A program made the position numbers and the translations under genes. From assembly GCA_960531495.1 (NCBI GenBank), contig OY482863.1, forward strand, positions 8,573,500 through 8,637,499: a stretch of 64,000 nt of DNA. Reading direction: 5' to 3'. This document shows positions 52,035 through 63,405 of this stretch, piece after piece. The stretch comes from Zeus faber. Lineage: Eukaryota > Chordata > Actinopteri > Zeiformes > Zeidae. Every line of letters starts with the position of its first letter. Within the stretch, counting starts at the first letter, position 1. Below the pieces are notes generated by a model. The model was not told the origin of the DNA. It saw only the letters and a program-made list of their open reading frames with translations, and did not search any database.

Positions 52035-52135
52035 TGTGTTTGACCCGAGCAAAGTGTTTTCGTAGAACCATACACGAGTCGGAGAAGAAATGACGCACTT
52101 GTCTGGGTGGCGCCTGGGCGCGCCTCCGGGCCTAC

Positions 52136-52320
52136 CTTCACGGCGTCAACCCCCGATCCGCGGGGCAGCGACCTCCAGGCGCGTCCCGGCGCGGGCGGCG
52201 TCGACGGTCGTCGGCCAACAGCCACAGGCGGCACTGCGAGGCGCCGCGCCGCTCGCAACGGCGCACCAGGAAAAGCGGCCATCCGGTCACATGATGGACG
52301 GCGCGACGCGGCCAATGGCG
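52136..52320 (-). other. chchd7: Predicted non-coding first exon of CHCHD7 (5' limit uncertain)
   Basis: On the minus strand a donor GTGAAG|GTAGGC ends an exon at 52,136, inside the CpG-rich block. The first coding exon of CHCHD7 begins exactly at its ATG, directly after an acceptor (ATACACAG), so a separate 5' exon is required. The upstream limit is approximate. Confidence 0.45.
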
Positions 52321-52660
52321 GCGCCCGGCCGCCCCGAGCGACGTCGGCGCCGGCCAATGGCGGCCCCCGCCCCCCGCCCCCTCCGCCACCGCCGCCGCCG
52401 CCACCCCCCTCGCCGACGCCCGCGCCCGCCCGCTCCCGCTCAACGAAACCGGGCCGAAGCCGAAGCGATTGACAGTGGCCCCGGCGAGTCCAAAAAATAG
52501 ACTTTTATTCAAAGGGACCGTGAGCGACGCCGGGGCGAGAAGTGGCGGCGCCCCCGGCCAATCCGGGCGGGCGGGGTGGGCGGGGACGCGCGGATGGGCG
52601 TGGTCAAAGGGAAGTGCGGTTGCATCGCAGCGCATACACAATGGCTGCTGGAAAGAGGGG
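52137..52660. promoter_or_regulatory. CpG-rich divergent promoter of CHCHD7 (minus) and PLAG1 (plus)
   Basis: This block is very GC- and CpG-rich, unlike the flanking AT-rich DNA. The composite GCCAATGGCGGC occurs twice (52,311-52,322 and 52,353-52,364), combining an NF-Y CCAAT box with a YY1-like ATGGCGGC. A third CCAAT lies at about 52,558 and a TCACATGA E-box-like site at about 52,287. No TATA box is evident, as expected for a CpG-island promoter. Divergent transcription is inferred from the two outward-facing exon-1 donors at 52,136 and 52,782. Long open frames across this block are composition artefacts. Confidence 0.7.
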
Positions 52661-52782
52661 AAAGCAAACAATTTTCAGGCCCGCCGCGTCTAGCAAAAAA
52701 TATGAGAAAAAAATTATTAAAAATTCGGAAAATAGTTGAAAGTGGAGAAAAACCCGACAGAAAGGATGTCTAAGCGCCCGGG
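52600..52782 (+). other. plag1: Predicted non-coding first exon of PLAG1 (5' limit uncertain)
   Basis: A strong donor (CCCGGG|GTGAGT) at 52,782/52,783 lies at the right edge of the CpG-rich block and is the best candidate for the end of PLAG1 exon 1. Mammalian PLAG1 also has non-coding 5' exons that start next to CHCHD7. The left limit given is only a guess. This stretch holds an upstream ORF of 32 codons (ATG 52,641, stop ending 52,739) with A at -3 and G at +4. The 4-kb intron that follows may hold a further non-coding exon that I cannot see. Confidence 0.5.
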
Positions 52783-53072
52783 GTGAGTTTGATGTGAATT
52801 AAGTAAATTGTTACCCAGTTCTTGAATTAAAATATCGGGGTTATTTAAATTATGGGAGAGGGGGTGAGCTGGGGGGGAAAAAAGTTAGTGTTAATCAGTG
52901 CCCAGTTTGGGACCGCAGAGAAAAGCAAGGGGAAGGCGCAAAATTAAGAAGAAAATTTAAATAAATTGTGTCATTACTCGCACTAGTGTCACGCTGAGCG
53001 TCAAGCGGCGTTAGCAGCCCTAGGAGCCAGCAGAGTGGCGAAAAGTTGGAAAAGTTTGACTCAGTTAGTTAG

Positions 53073-53128
53073 TTTTTTTTTTTTTTTTTTTTTTTTTTTA
53101 GTAAAAAAAAAAAAAAAAAAAAAAAAAA
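53073..53128. repeat. T-run/A-run perfect palindrome
   Basis: About 27 T residues, a short AGT spacer and about 26 A residues form a self-complementary hairpin in PLAG1 intron 1. Confidence 0.9.
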
Positions 53129-53330
53129 GCCTAGTAATAACAGCGGCGATGACGCCGACGGCGACGCGGAGCGCGCTCTGCGGCAATAACGCGAGGACGG
53201 CGTCAAAATCCGCTTTTATTCGAACGCGGTGTGAACGCAACCTTATCGATTCGAAGCATCTTCCCGAGCACTTCACATGTAACGTTTAACAGCCGCCCCG
53301 GTGTCCTCCGCCGCTTCTTTCTTCTTTCTT

Positions 53331-53368
53331 TCTTTTTTTTTTTTTATTATTATTATTATTTTTTTTTT

Positions 53369-53418
<50 letters not shown>

Positions 53419-53563
53419 TTGTTGTTTTTTTTTTTTAGGTGAGCACGTCTTCATCTGACGTGTTTGTTGTTGTTTTTTTTTTTGTTTTTTTTTATTTTGT
53501 AGTTATGACGCTTTTGTCAACGGGGATGGGGGGGGCGGCGGCGGGGGGGGGGGGGGGGGGGGG
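53331..53563. repeat. T-rich, GT and G-run low-complexity block
   Basis: T-runs with ATT units, a GT array (about 53,374-53,415), more T-runs, then a 21-base G-run (53,543-53,563) lie in sequence in PLAG1 intron 1. Confidence 0.9.
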
Positions 53564-53893
53564 ATAATAAAAAATAAAAGTTGCTCGTCAATATACAACT
53601 AAAATGGAGGGAAGGGGGAGTTGAGGCAACGTAATTGGGTCGTGGCGAAGGCCTGATTGTGCAGGTTATTGCGGACGTGCTGGTCTTCCGCCGGGCGAGG
53701 AGGAGATGGAAGCTGGACCCGTGTGGCAGGTTGCATGTCACTGGTTGCGTGGAGGGAGGGAGGGAGGATAGGGGAGGACAGTGGCAGTAGCCATGTTGTA
53801 CAGTGCCATTGCATGGACTGATGTCAGCCTGTGACTTAATAGGCGCCTCTCCAAAGTCTTTTCCCGGAACAGCCACCCACCCCCACCCACCCC

Positions 53894-53924
<31 letters not shown>

Positions 53925-56828
53925 CTCCCCCACCCCCCCCTCGGCTTGGTTGGGCCAAAGTTGCCCCTTTTTGGTTTTGGTTTGAGATGGTCCTGCTGGA
54001 GCCGCAGATGTCGTCTCCCCGCTCCCCTGCGTGATGCCGGGGCTGACGACTTGCCCTGCGGTGTCGATGCTGTGTTGATCGAGTGGGGTTGTTGTTGTTT
54101 TTTTTTTGTTTTTGTTTGTTTGTTTGTTTGTTTTCTTCTGTCCCATTTGTCAACTTGTTAACTACAAAACCACGCATGCCATGTTATCTCGTGTGTCGAG
54201 TATTTGGACACTTACCTGCTATACAGTGCTGTGGAGTCCATGGAATGGGGCGTTGGGCATTGTTATTACAGATTTTTCATTTCTTTGTCATTGGGATCTG
54301 GTCTTGAACTCTGCCGCAGAAGTTGCATTACATAATGGAATATATAATATATAATTTATTTATTTTTATTTTTTTATGTTGTTTTTTTAATTGGAGTGGC
54401 AGAAACACAGGGATATTGGTGGAATTGGCAAAACAACTTTGAATGTTTTTCAAGGTGTTTATGTTTATTGTAAATGTAGGATATTTATTTATGTGTTTGT
54501 TTGTTTGTTTGATTATTTTCACAAGCCTGATAAAGTTTATTGTATATAAAATGGGCCGCCAAAGTTGGAGGGCGCTTTCTGTTGCAGAGAAATACCCCAG
54601 GAGTTTTTTAAACTTACCATTTCCTCCTGTCATCGTATGGAGTGGATGAGACTCTTAGCGGCTTGCTTTGGAAAGTTTTAATCGCCAAGAATTTCCTCAA
54701 ATATGGTTTTGCTCCCTCCTCATTCAATTTCACATCCCTGGGTCTGTCGGATGGAACGCTGCATGGGACTCGAAATGTTGCAAGTGTTGATCATTCTAAG
54801 GGAAAGCTAAGCTCTGACTTATAACATCTGTTTATTACACTGTTGCACTAGATAGCTTTTCACAGTGGGGAGTGTAGCTTTAATTCTAATAATAAGTAGA
54901 ATGTTTAGGAAACGCACTCTCGGGTGATTTACGTTTCTTGCCGTGTGATGTGCTGACATTTTGTGCTTTGCTGTAAAATGTGTTGGTTTTTTTTTCGTAA
55001 GCCTGATAAAGTTGTTTGTAGAAGCCAGAATGGAAGCATCCTCAGGCCCATGGCTCGTAAAAACACTCGATGTGACTGGGAATTTAATGTTGAATATTGT
55101 CAAAAAAAACCCCAAAAACATTTAGACCCTTTCTAATTCCCGACCTCCTGCACCATCTAAATCTTCCAATTTAAGCAATGTCATTCTTCTCAAATAAATT
55201 ATTTGTTGACCACTTTCCACCGTGTGAAGATAGCTGTGTATTATTAAGTGTATTTGCAATTTGAGCGACAGAAAGTAGTTCTGTAGAGACACAGAAGGAA
55301 TTCGATCACATGATGGATGCAAAGAAAAATCCTCAAACTCTAATAGATTAATAATTAATAATGCTGTTGCACGCTTATTTACAGGAAAGTCCGTAAGACA
55401 ACCAACATTATAAAACATTAATTGCATTTTTATACATATCTGTAGCATTTCTAGTAGACTTAAAAGGATAAAAACAACGAAAATACATGTCAAACATTTC
55501 CATATCTTCATATACTCATATGTTTAAGTGTTCTTAAAACAAATGTAGGTATGCATTTACCTATGTATTTTGCAGAAATTCAGTTAGATTATTTGAGCTA
55601 CAATTGAAGGTCTAAAATGTAACTCTGTACTTTTGAGATTAAAAAGCACATTTTAAATTCAATTAAACAAATGAATAGAATTAAACAATTAAAAAGTACA
55701 AATAAAATGTTAAATTATATGACTATCCCGGATAAAGATTGTTTAACAGCAGTTTTCAGGGTTTGTTTGCAGCTGCAGTTTGGTGGAAAATTGGATTGTA
55801 TGCAAGAGTTCTGGAAAAATTTAACAAAATACAGAAGTACGGTTTCACAAAAAAAGGACAATAAAATAATATAATTAGAGAATCTTTACTTCACTCCCAC
55901 AACGAATAGAAATATTCAGAACGAATTTTCTAGAGACTTTCCAGCTTTGCAAACGTAGAATTGAAGTATAATCTATTTAATAAGCCTAATTCATTCAAAT
56001 GTTTTTTTTTTTCTTGCTTGAATGATGTATGATTTGTGATAATTCAGTAATTCAACTTAAAGAATACTGACCCGTGTAGGCAATGTGTTTAACTGTCTCT
56101 TTCATCGATAGTAGAAATATACTTTGTTAATTCAGAATTATTCCACATTAATAAGGCAAATTCTGCATTCGTTAATTAGCTGAATGTTACCATATAATTT
56201 TGCCTAAATGAACACATGCATTGCCATTCTTAAGACTTTTTTTCATTGGAAGGGAGGGTGTAATGACTGAAAATATTCCTGTTCATGTATAATATGGCAT
56301 ATAAGATGTTTTGACATGTTTTGAACCCAGTCTCATGTAGAAGCTTGATTTTCGGATATTGCGCAATTGGCCAAGTGCCAATTCTGAAGTGCCACTTGGA
56401 TGATATTTGAAGAGCTAAGTCATAAAGTCGTGCACGCTATAATAAATCACTACACAGGGCAACTAAAGTTTAACCTGAAACATATCTGGCATTCAACTGA
56501 AACCTGCTGAATGAATGCAACATTTTAATTTTTTTTTATTATTCTCACTAATATTTCCACCAAATCTGAATTACTGATGGGCCATTGCATAACCGAACTC
56601 TACCTTAGTGAAATATTTGCTGTGGTACCAGAAACCGGGTTTCAGCTATGCACTAGGTGAGCACAGTTTGAAATCTGCGCAGAATTTGGCCAAAAATATT
56701 TCTTGGTTTGGTTTCTTTGGTTTGTTTGGCGCAGAGGTATTTGTAAAGGCTCACGGTTACAGAACTGAACCGTCCCTCTGTTTATTTATTTATTGATTTA
56801 TCTCCCTTGTTCCAATCTGCTTTCACAG

Positions 56829-56937
56829 ACCCTTGAGTCCCGGCGGTGTCAAGCACATAAAACTGGATAGAGCACCCGCATCAAAGCTAGTTGGGCCGCG
56901 CGCCCCTGTCCATGTAGCTGGTCTGCCATAGGGTGCC
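56829..56937 (+). promoter_or_regulatory. plag1: PLAG1 5' UTR part of the first coding exon, with a start-stop uORF
   Basis: A pyrimidine-rich acceptor (CTGCTTTCACAG) ends at 56,828, so the exon probably begins at 56,829 and carries about 109 nt of leader. Within it, ATG at 56,912 is followed at once by TAG, a minimal start-stop upstream ORF that ends 20 nt before the PLAG1 ATG. Its -3 base is T, so its context is weak. Confidence 0.6.
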
Positions 56938-58637
56938 ATGGCCACGGGAACCCAGGGCCCCCGTGAGCACGTCTTGGAGAAAGCCAAGCTTGTGCCAGCC
57001 ACGGGGAGGCGCAAACGAGCAGAGGGGAAGCCAAAAAAGAATTTCCCCTGCCAAGTGTGCCAGAAGGCTTTCAACAGCGTGGAGAAGCTGAAGGTGCACT
57101 CGTACTCGCACACGGGAGAGAGACCCTACCGCTGCTCTCACCACGACTGCACCAAGGCTTTCGTCTCCAAATACAAGCTGCTACGGTACAACACAAGCAG
57201 CCATATCTAGCAGGCTGCAGCATGCCGCTTCTCTCTTGTGTTTTGGTTTTTTTTTTCGCTTCACTTGTCATGTAGTGCTCTTAAAGTAATCAAAAGGTGA
57301 CTTTTTTTTTTTCAAGAAATTCATTGCAGTCTAGCTTTCAGATCATATTGTTGTTGTTGTTTTTTTTTTTGTTAGGAATAGCATGCCTGTATAAAACACT
57401 GACGCTGAAATTCTGAATGCTCATAGAATCTATCTGTGTTCAAAGGCATATGGCAACTCACTCGCCGGAAAAAAACCACAAGTGTTCGTACTGTGAGAAA
57501 ATGTTCCATCGGAAGGATCACTTGAAGAATCACCTGCACACTCACGACCCGTACAAGGAGGCCTTCGCCTGTCAAGAGTGCGGCAAGAGCTACAACACCA
57601 AGCTGGGCTTCAAGCGCCACCTCGCCCTCCACGCAGCCAACAGCGGCGACCTCACTTGCCAAGTGTGCCTGCAGCCGTTCGCCAGCACCGGAGTGCTTCT
57701 GGAACACCTCAAAACGCACGCTGGCAAGTCCTCCGGCGGGACCAAAGAGAAAAAGCACCGGTGCGAGCACTGCGAGAGGCGCTTTTACACGCGCAAGGAC
57801 GTGCGGCGCCACATGGTGGTGCACACCGGACGCAAGGACTTTCTGTGCCAGTACTGCGCCCAGCGATTTGGGAGGAAGGACCACCTGACGCGCCACGTCA
57901 AGAAGAGCCACGCCCGCGAGCTGCTGAGGGTTAAGACTGAGCCGGCCGATCCGCTGGAGCCCTTTGTCTGCGACGTGGCGTCCGGCAGCATCAAGGGCGA
58001 GCTCCCGGGCACGCTGGCCCCCAGGCAGCTGCAGCTCAACATGTACACAGGACCCGTCCTGGACACGGAGCCCTTCCCCAGCCCGGCGCAAGCGTTCTCT
58101 TTGAAGTACCCCCTCGGCTCCAACTTTACCTCATACAGCGTGTCCGCGCAGGAGCGTGAGCAGAACCTAAAGGGAGAACTGGAGACCTACCTGATGGAGC
58201 TGCAGAGCGCCATGCCTTCCTCCTCCTCCTCCGCCCCCGACGACGCTCAGCTCGCCGCCTCCAAGCTGGAGCTGGAGCAGCAGGTGGGCGCGCTGGGGGA
58301 GGCGGGCGAGGTCTCCCTGTCCAAAATGCCCGCGTCGGGGCCCGGCGCCGCCGCCACGGGCGACGCGCTGGCCTCCTCCTCCTCCTTGCTGGACTTTGCA
58401 CAGCTCTTTAACTTCCTGCCCCCAAACGGCCCGCCCTACGCCCAGGCGGGGGCCAGCGGAACGTTGGGCGTCCCCTATCCCGCCGCTGCGGACCCCCCGC
58501 AACATGTCCAGCTGCCTCCCCAGCCCCCGGAGTGCCCGGAGGCCGGGGAAAGCCCCCTCCAGGGGCTGCCCTCCTCCTTCATATCCAACCTGAACGCACC
58601 CACCACGCTGCCACGCTTCCACCAGGCCTTTCAGTGA
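56938..58637 (+). CDS. plag1: PLAG1, seven C2H2 zinc-finger transcription factor (two coding exons)
   Basis: PLAG1 is a nuclear DNA-binding activator of growth genes such as IGF2 (family knowledge). Coding exons are 56,938-57,185 and 57,446-58,637, split by a 260-bp GT-AG intron in the Arg codon just before His84. They join to 479 residues; the human protein has 500. The start ATG has an ideal GCCATGG context. A basic stretch (residues 24-34, GRRKR...KPKK) is the likely nuclear signal. Fingers are at about 38-58, 66-88, 96-116, 125-145, 154-174, 189-209 and 217-238, and all keep their Cys2His2 ligands. The rest (239-479) is Ser/Pro/Ala-rich and ends in the PLAG1-type tail LPRFHQAFQ. The tail and the head-to-head CHCHD7 neighbour favour PLAG1 over the paralogues PLAGL1 and PLAGL2. 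The C-terminal half is very GC-rich compared with its AT-rich surroundings. Confidence 0.95.
57186..57445 (+). other. plag1: PLAG1 coding intron inside zinc finger 2
   Basis: The donor is CG|GTACAA and the acceptor is TTCAAAG|GCATATGG. Splicing restores the Arg-His-Met-Ala-Thr-His end of finger 2. If the intron is retained, the frame runs eight codons past the Arg and stops at 57,208-57,210, giving a 90-residue product with one and a half fingers. The intron's 3' half has a T-rich tract ending in GTTAG at about 57,360-57,375, a second possible acceptor with a better pyrimidine tract than the one used. That site would not give the conserved peptide directly. Confidence 0.85.
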
Positions 58638-61600
58638 TACCACGTTCACGCCGACGCGTTCCGCCCCCCTACCTACGTCGTCTCAAACTCTCCGGTTCGC
58701 ACCAGAAAGAAGGTAAACACCCCCGGCTATTCTGGACACCTATCGACGCCAGTAACACGTTTTGGGTTTTTTTATGTTTTATTTTTTGGGAAGTTGTAAG
58801 CACTTCTGTCCGGTGAATATCATGACATGTGTAGACACTGACACAAGCGATAGAAGTATGTGATGACCAGCACTGACAGTAGTACACGTACACCTCCTAA
58901 AGTGCAGGTCGGCTCGGTAAAGGCGCGACTAGCTACGGTTGGGATGTCTCGAAAAAAATTGACTTTTTTTGTTGCCGAATGTCCAGCGTTTCACACCCCT
59001 CCAGCACACCACTTACACTCTCAACGCCCAAAAGCGACGAGCCTTTGTCGGAGTACACGATTCACCTTTTGGGGATTTTAAATAGTCTTCATGTCCTTGA
59101 ATTGACGTAGAAATAGGATTGCAGTGGTTTATCCCCATCCACAATTAACCCCATTTGCCTTAGAACAGGTTGACGTCTAATATTGATTATTATTTTTTTT
59201 TTTTTTTTTCATATAGCACTTTGAAATTTTGTGATGTGGAATGTCGTCACAATTGACTTTTGTCCTACGTCTTTTGTAGTCCTTTTTTTTTTTTTTTTTT
59301 TCTACCCCCCGCGGTTGTGTTTTAGAGGCGAGCCGGACAGTGTGAAAAGCAATCCAAGTTGTTACGGACGACAGGTACTGAGTAGCAACCGGCGAGCAAC
59401 AGTATTACGGTTCCAACCTCCGCTTTGGTTGTCGGCGGCGTCCCCGCTCGACCCTTCCCACGGAGCCGCCCTGCTCTTTTTTTCGTTCTTCTATTTTATT
59501 TTTGTTTAATTTTTTACGTCTATTCCTCGGCTCGCTCCCTCACCGCGCCCCCCCCCCCCCCCCCCCTTCCGAATCAAAGAGTCAGCCGAACGCAAACATG
59601 CGCGGCCCGCCGGCGATGGCGACGTCCGACTGCTTTCCCCCGTCGAGCTACCGAGGAGGAGGAGGCGGAGAGGTCTGAGTTGACGCCGAGCGCTTCCGTT
59701 TCCCCCCGCCCCCCCCCCCCCGGCATTCGCCAAACCTTGCGCGTCTCCTTGAAGTCACCGTTCCCGTGAGAAGCTCTCCAGGCCGACGTCCGCCGCCCCG
59801 AGCCTCTGACGCCAAACCAGCCCAAAGTCTCTCCTCCCTCCGCCCGAGCGAGCGTCCAACCCGGCCGAAAGCCGTCCCCTCGCTGATGATTGTGAGCAAA
59901 GCTACTGAGCGGTCGGCGCCTACCCCCCCCCATGCTAGCTCGTATAAGCTGAGAGGCGGAAGGTTGGGTCGTTTAAAATTACAAATTAAATACAATTTTA
60001 AAAAAGAAACAGACAAAGGAGCATCAACCCGTTCCTAGAAACAAACTGTTGAGAATGAACCGCTTGGTTTAAGAAATGAAAACGAGCGTCAGCACATGTA
60101 AGCTATCCGTGAAATTACCTTTGTGCCTCGGGTTACCTACCTAATATGTCACTATGCGTTTGCGTAATAGCAGAAAGAAAAATTATATTTAGTGAAAGAT
60201 AAATTTGCCGAATTGTAAATTTCAATTTTTATTTTTTCTGACGCTGTAGAAAGTTAAATTTGTATTTCAGTGAAAACTTTTTAATTTTGTCTTTAGGCTT
60301 GAGGGCAAAAAATGTGCCTCAAATACGCCGGTCCTACACTCTGATTCACATATTAACAGATACCTTTGGGGGGGGAAAAGCATGGCTTCCAAATGAAGCT
60401 TCTAACGCCCCGATACGGTCAAAACCCAGAAGCCCCGAGCAATTACGAAAGACGTCCCTGTTCAGATTGAAAAACAACGACAACAGCGACTATTGGCTAA
60501 AAGCTTTTAGTTTGCGCTCAGATACTTGTTCGACTGCTAGCTAGGAAAATACAGAGCACTTATAATAAATATTGGATAGTTATTGATATGTTTTAGTCTT
60601 GACCGGGGTTGTTTTGACAATGTTTTGTTGACATGCTAACTCAACCGTAAAACACAGAGGCCAAATTGTGGCATATTGTGACCGTCCTGACTGTTGGAAA
60701 GGAAATCTTAGCGGCATTAGCCTCGGTGTATTTTTAATTGGTAATTAAAAGACAGCCCTACCTGCTCTCCTTTTTATTGACTTTATTTTCTTGCGACTCA
60801 GCCAAACTCACTCATGGATGAGAAGCGCTTTTCCGAATTCCCCGCCGAGGGAGTGGGCTTCATCCGCTTCTCTGGTTTGCGTTTAAATTCTAATAAATAC
60901 TCTACAATATATTTCTTAACCCTCTTTAACCTAAACAGCATGTGCTCCCTTTTTTTTTTGTTGTTGCTTTTTTGGGCAGTATATTAAAACCATAATCAAA
61001 TGTTAATCAAATAGCGCACGTTATTTGAAAACCGGGGCATGATACAGATTGAGCCAGTTGCTTAGGGGTGGATGCGTAGTCCAGATCAAGACCATTTAGA
61101 GAAATTATAGTAATTAACAGTTAGTATTAGTTCAATTGCACCTTAAACCAAGACCTGTTCATTTTTTTTACTTCCACTTAATATTAAATGAATACATCCA
61201 AACTACTAAACGTATTATGTGTATTTCAAGACAGGTGACTTTTGTGTGTTTATTCGCAATAAAGACAGTTGCTCCCAAATATGTGAGGATGAATATAGTG
61301 TAAATATAGTTGAAGTGAATGGACTAATCTGAGGCTGGGATGATCTCAGAGACAGACGGTAGGACAAGTAAACGAGTAAGTCTGACTTACTTTCAAATAT
61401 TATATTAACATTTTAGACATGGACTATATGTCAAAAAAATATATAAATATAAATGAGCTTAATCCGCCACAGTACTAATCCTGTTAAGTGTGTGTGTGTG
61501 TGCGTGCGTTTTTCTTGCAAAAAAAAAACAAAACATTAAATAAGAAGTAGTTAGTAAAGTACAAAGTAAGAACAACACAATACGTATTTTGGTTGTTTTT

Positions 61601-62950
61601 TTGTTTTTTTTTTCTCAATTACCTCAGGCTATTCAATCTTCTTGGCCGACTTAAGCACCGCTCCGGTGTCAATTGGGATGTAAAGTATACGTTGCACTTT
61701 TATTTTCCCTCCTTCGAGCCACCGCCCGTGCCTCTGTGCTCCCCTTAGAACCAGATCCAAATCCAAGCGCGCGTCGTAGCTGAGCCGCTCAGTCATCAGC
61801 GGGGACGGAGCGAGCGGCGCCGCCATCCAAGCCTTGGCACCGGACGCCTGGGGTCCCACGAGTCATCCTGCATGCATCACCTGAATAGTGTTATCACTTA
61901 CCTCACATAGGCGTTTCTCTCTTTTTTTTTTTTATTATTATTATTATTATTTTTTTATCCTTCTTTGGGGGGGGGGGGGGGGGGCTCGGAGACTCAAAAG
62001 AAAAGAGAACAGTGTTATAAACCCCGTTTCACGGTTCAAAAAAGGAGGGGTCGAGGAGACGTGAATGGAACCAGTACAGTACAACTTGCCTTGGGATGTT
62101 TTGAAAACGTAGAGGCGCATGTGTAATGTTTCAAAAAGGAAAGAAAATGCATTACGGAAGTTCTTTGCTATTTGTATCTCGTGAAGGTTTTGTGGTTTTA
62201 CAGGAAATGTCAGCGAGCCGCTCCGCAAGAAATGTCCGCGTTTTTTGTTTGTGTCGTGTATTCAATGTCGTGGTGCACTTTTTTTTTTTGTTAATCGGAC
62301 GCTTTTTTTTTTGTTTGTTTGTTTGTTTGTTTGTTTGTTAACTCTCAATATTTTATTTTATTTTTTTTGTTTATTACAAAATGTGTAGATTATATATTTA
62401 GCTCGTTAGAGAACAATAACATTGTAAATACGATATAAAATGTTTTATTTTTACAGGTACAATTTTGACAGTGTTTTGTTTTGGGTTTTTTTCTATCAAA
62501 GTGTCAATTTTTGCTTTACTTGCACAAGCATTCTGTGTATCTCATTGAGGGGCCCTGCATCACATGGTTATCACAGGCAAAATTATAAATACTGATTTAC
62601 TTAGCACTTAGTTTTGTTGATTTAATCACCTGGTTGTCGTCATCGAACGTGTCCGGTGACATGGTGATATCGCGTCTTCACTCGCCCGTTGACCTCAATT
62701 TTTTTTCTTATTACTCTCGCTAAAAAGGAATACTACTTGATTTTCAACCTTCGTATCGTTACCACGGTAAAGACTATCAGCTATTTTATAACGTCACCGC
62801 GAAGTGCGGCGTTTTTTGGCAAGCGGGGCCGCCCTTTTGGGAGATCTGACTTAATCTGCGTACAACTTGTGAAGCGGTTTGGGGAGAAGGTCGGCAAAAA
62901 ATAACATGTTGAAGGATTCCAACCCCGGGCGGAGTCGTTCTTCAGATATC
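58638..62950 (+). other. plag1: Probable PLAG1 3' UTR and downstream sequence
   Basis: No coding exon is visible after the PLAG1 stop. Mammalian PLAG1 has a 3' UTR of several kilobases, and a similar length is plausible here. AATAAA hexamers on the plus strand are at 60,564-60,569, 60,892-60,897 and 61,258-61,263. A Pumilio-like TGTAAATA is at 62,423-62,430. C-runs are at 59,548-59,566 and 59,708-59,720 and a G-run at 61,967-61,984. A GC-rich, CpG-containing patch (59,540-59,900) is unusual for a UTR and could be a separate promoter or exon, but I see no supported gene in it. Confidence 0.45.
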
Positions 62951-62954
62951 GGAG

Positions 62955-63405
62955 CTTACTTCACACCGAATGCGCGTCCGCCTCCAACGGTAGGACGCCC
63001 CCCCCGCCCCCTAGTGGTCGGCAGGTGAAATGCGTCTGAGTTTTCGCATCGCAAAACACTTCGGGCGGGGAAAAATGGGAGAGTTTTGTTTTGTTTTTCC
63101 AGCTCAACGGCGATTAGTTTGCTCAGGTGGACATTAAACATGTTCCATGAATAAGAGTTCAAAGCTCCCGTTATATAGTGAAAAAATAAATAAACACAAT
63201 TCACTTGCATAAAGAGAGTTTAATTGATAGTGATATTATTATTATTATTATTAGTGTTATTTTATATATGTGACTCATTAAATTAGTTTGAAAGCCAGTT
63301 CAAATAATAAAAGATTAAAAAAAACCTCAAGCGACGTCGCCGGACCGAGACCCGCGGCGGTTTGGTCCTGCCGTTTGCCGCGTTCGGTGTGAAGCGGGCT
63401 TCAGT
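62955..63405. mobile_element. Short inverted-repeat transposon, family D copy 2
   Basis: The left end CTTCACACCGAATGCGCG is mirrored by GCGTTCGGTGTGAAGCGGGC on the right. The ends match those of the copy at 50.75-51.25 kb. It is non-coding. Confidence 0.55.

Larger units (their letters stand above)
47512..52135 (-). other. chchd7: CHCHD7 first intron; AT-rich, repeat remnants, no coding exon seen
   Basis: This stretch lies between the predicted 5' exon and the first coding exon of CHCHD7. It holds AT-rich unique sequence (47,550-49,480), a family B repeat (49,500-49,960), a GATCGGCC-type transposon remnant (50,020-50,216), a family D element (50,750-51,252), two G-runs (51,156-51,175 and 51,853-51,872) and a CA array (51,974-52,031). 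I see no convincing exon. Confidence 0.5.
52783..56828 (+). other. plag1: PLAG1 5' intron; repeats and homopolymers, no coding exon seen
   Basis: This stretch lies between the predicted exon-1 donor and the acceptor of the first coding exon. It contains a T-run/A-run palindrome (53,073-53,128), T-rich plus GT repeats (53,331-53,443), a G-run (53,543-53,563), a short CA array (53,893-53,921) and otherwise AT-rich unique sequence. A GC-rich patch at 53,990-54,080 and unique sequence at 54,180-54,830 could hold a non-coding exon or enhancer, but nothing in the sequence proves it. Confidence 0.5.

Noticed and set aside
52090-52671. Open frames of 121 to 177 codons on both strands
   Set aside because: Low stop density in a CpG-rich promoter explains them. 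They are Arg/Pro/Ala-rich and overlap predicted non-coding exons.
56938-58637. PLAGL2 or PLAGL1 instead of PLAG1
   Set aside because: The C-terminal LPRFHQAFQ and the head-to-head CHCHD7 neighbour fit PLAG1. A full alignment would settle it.
57372-58649. Antisense open frames of 239 and 160 codons opposite PLAG1
   Set aside because: They are shadows of the GC-rich PLAG1 coding exon, with no motifs of their own.
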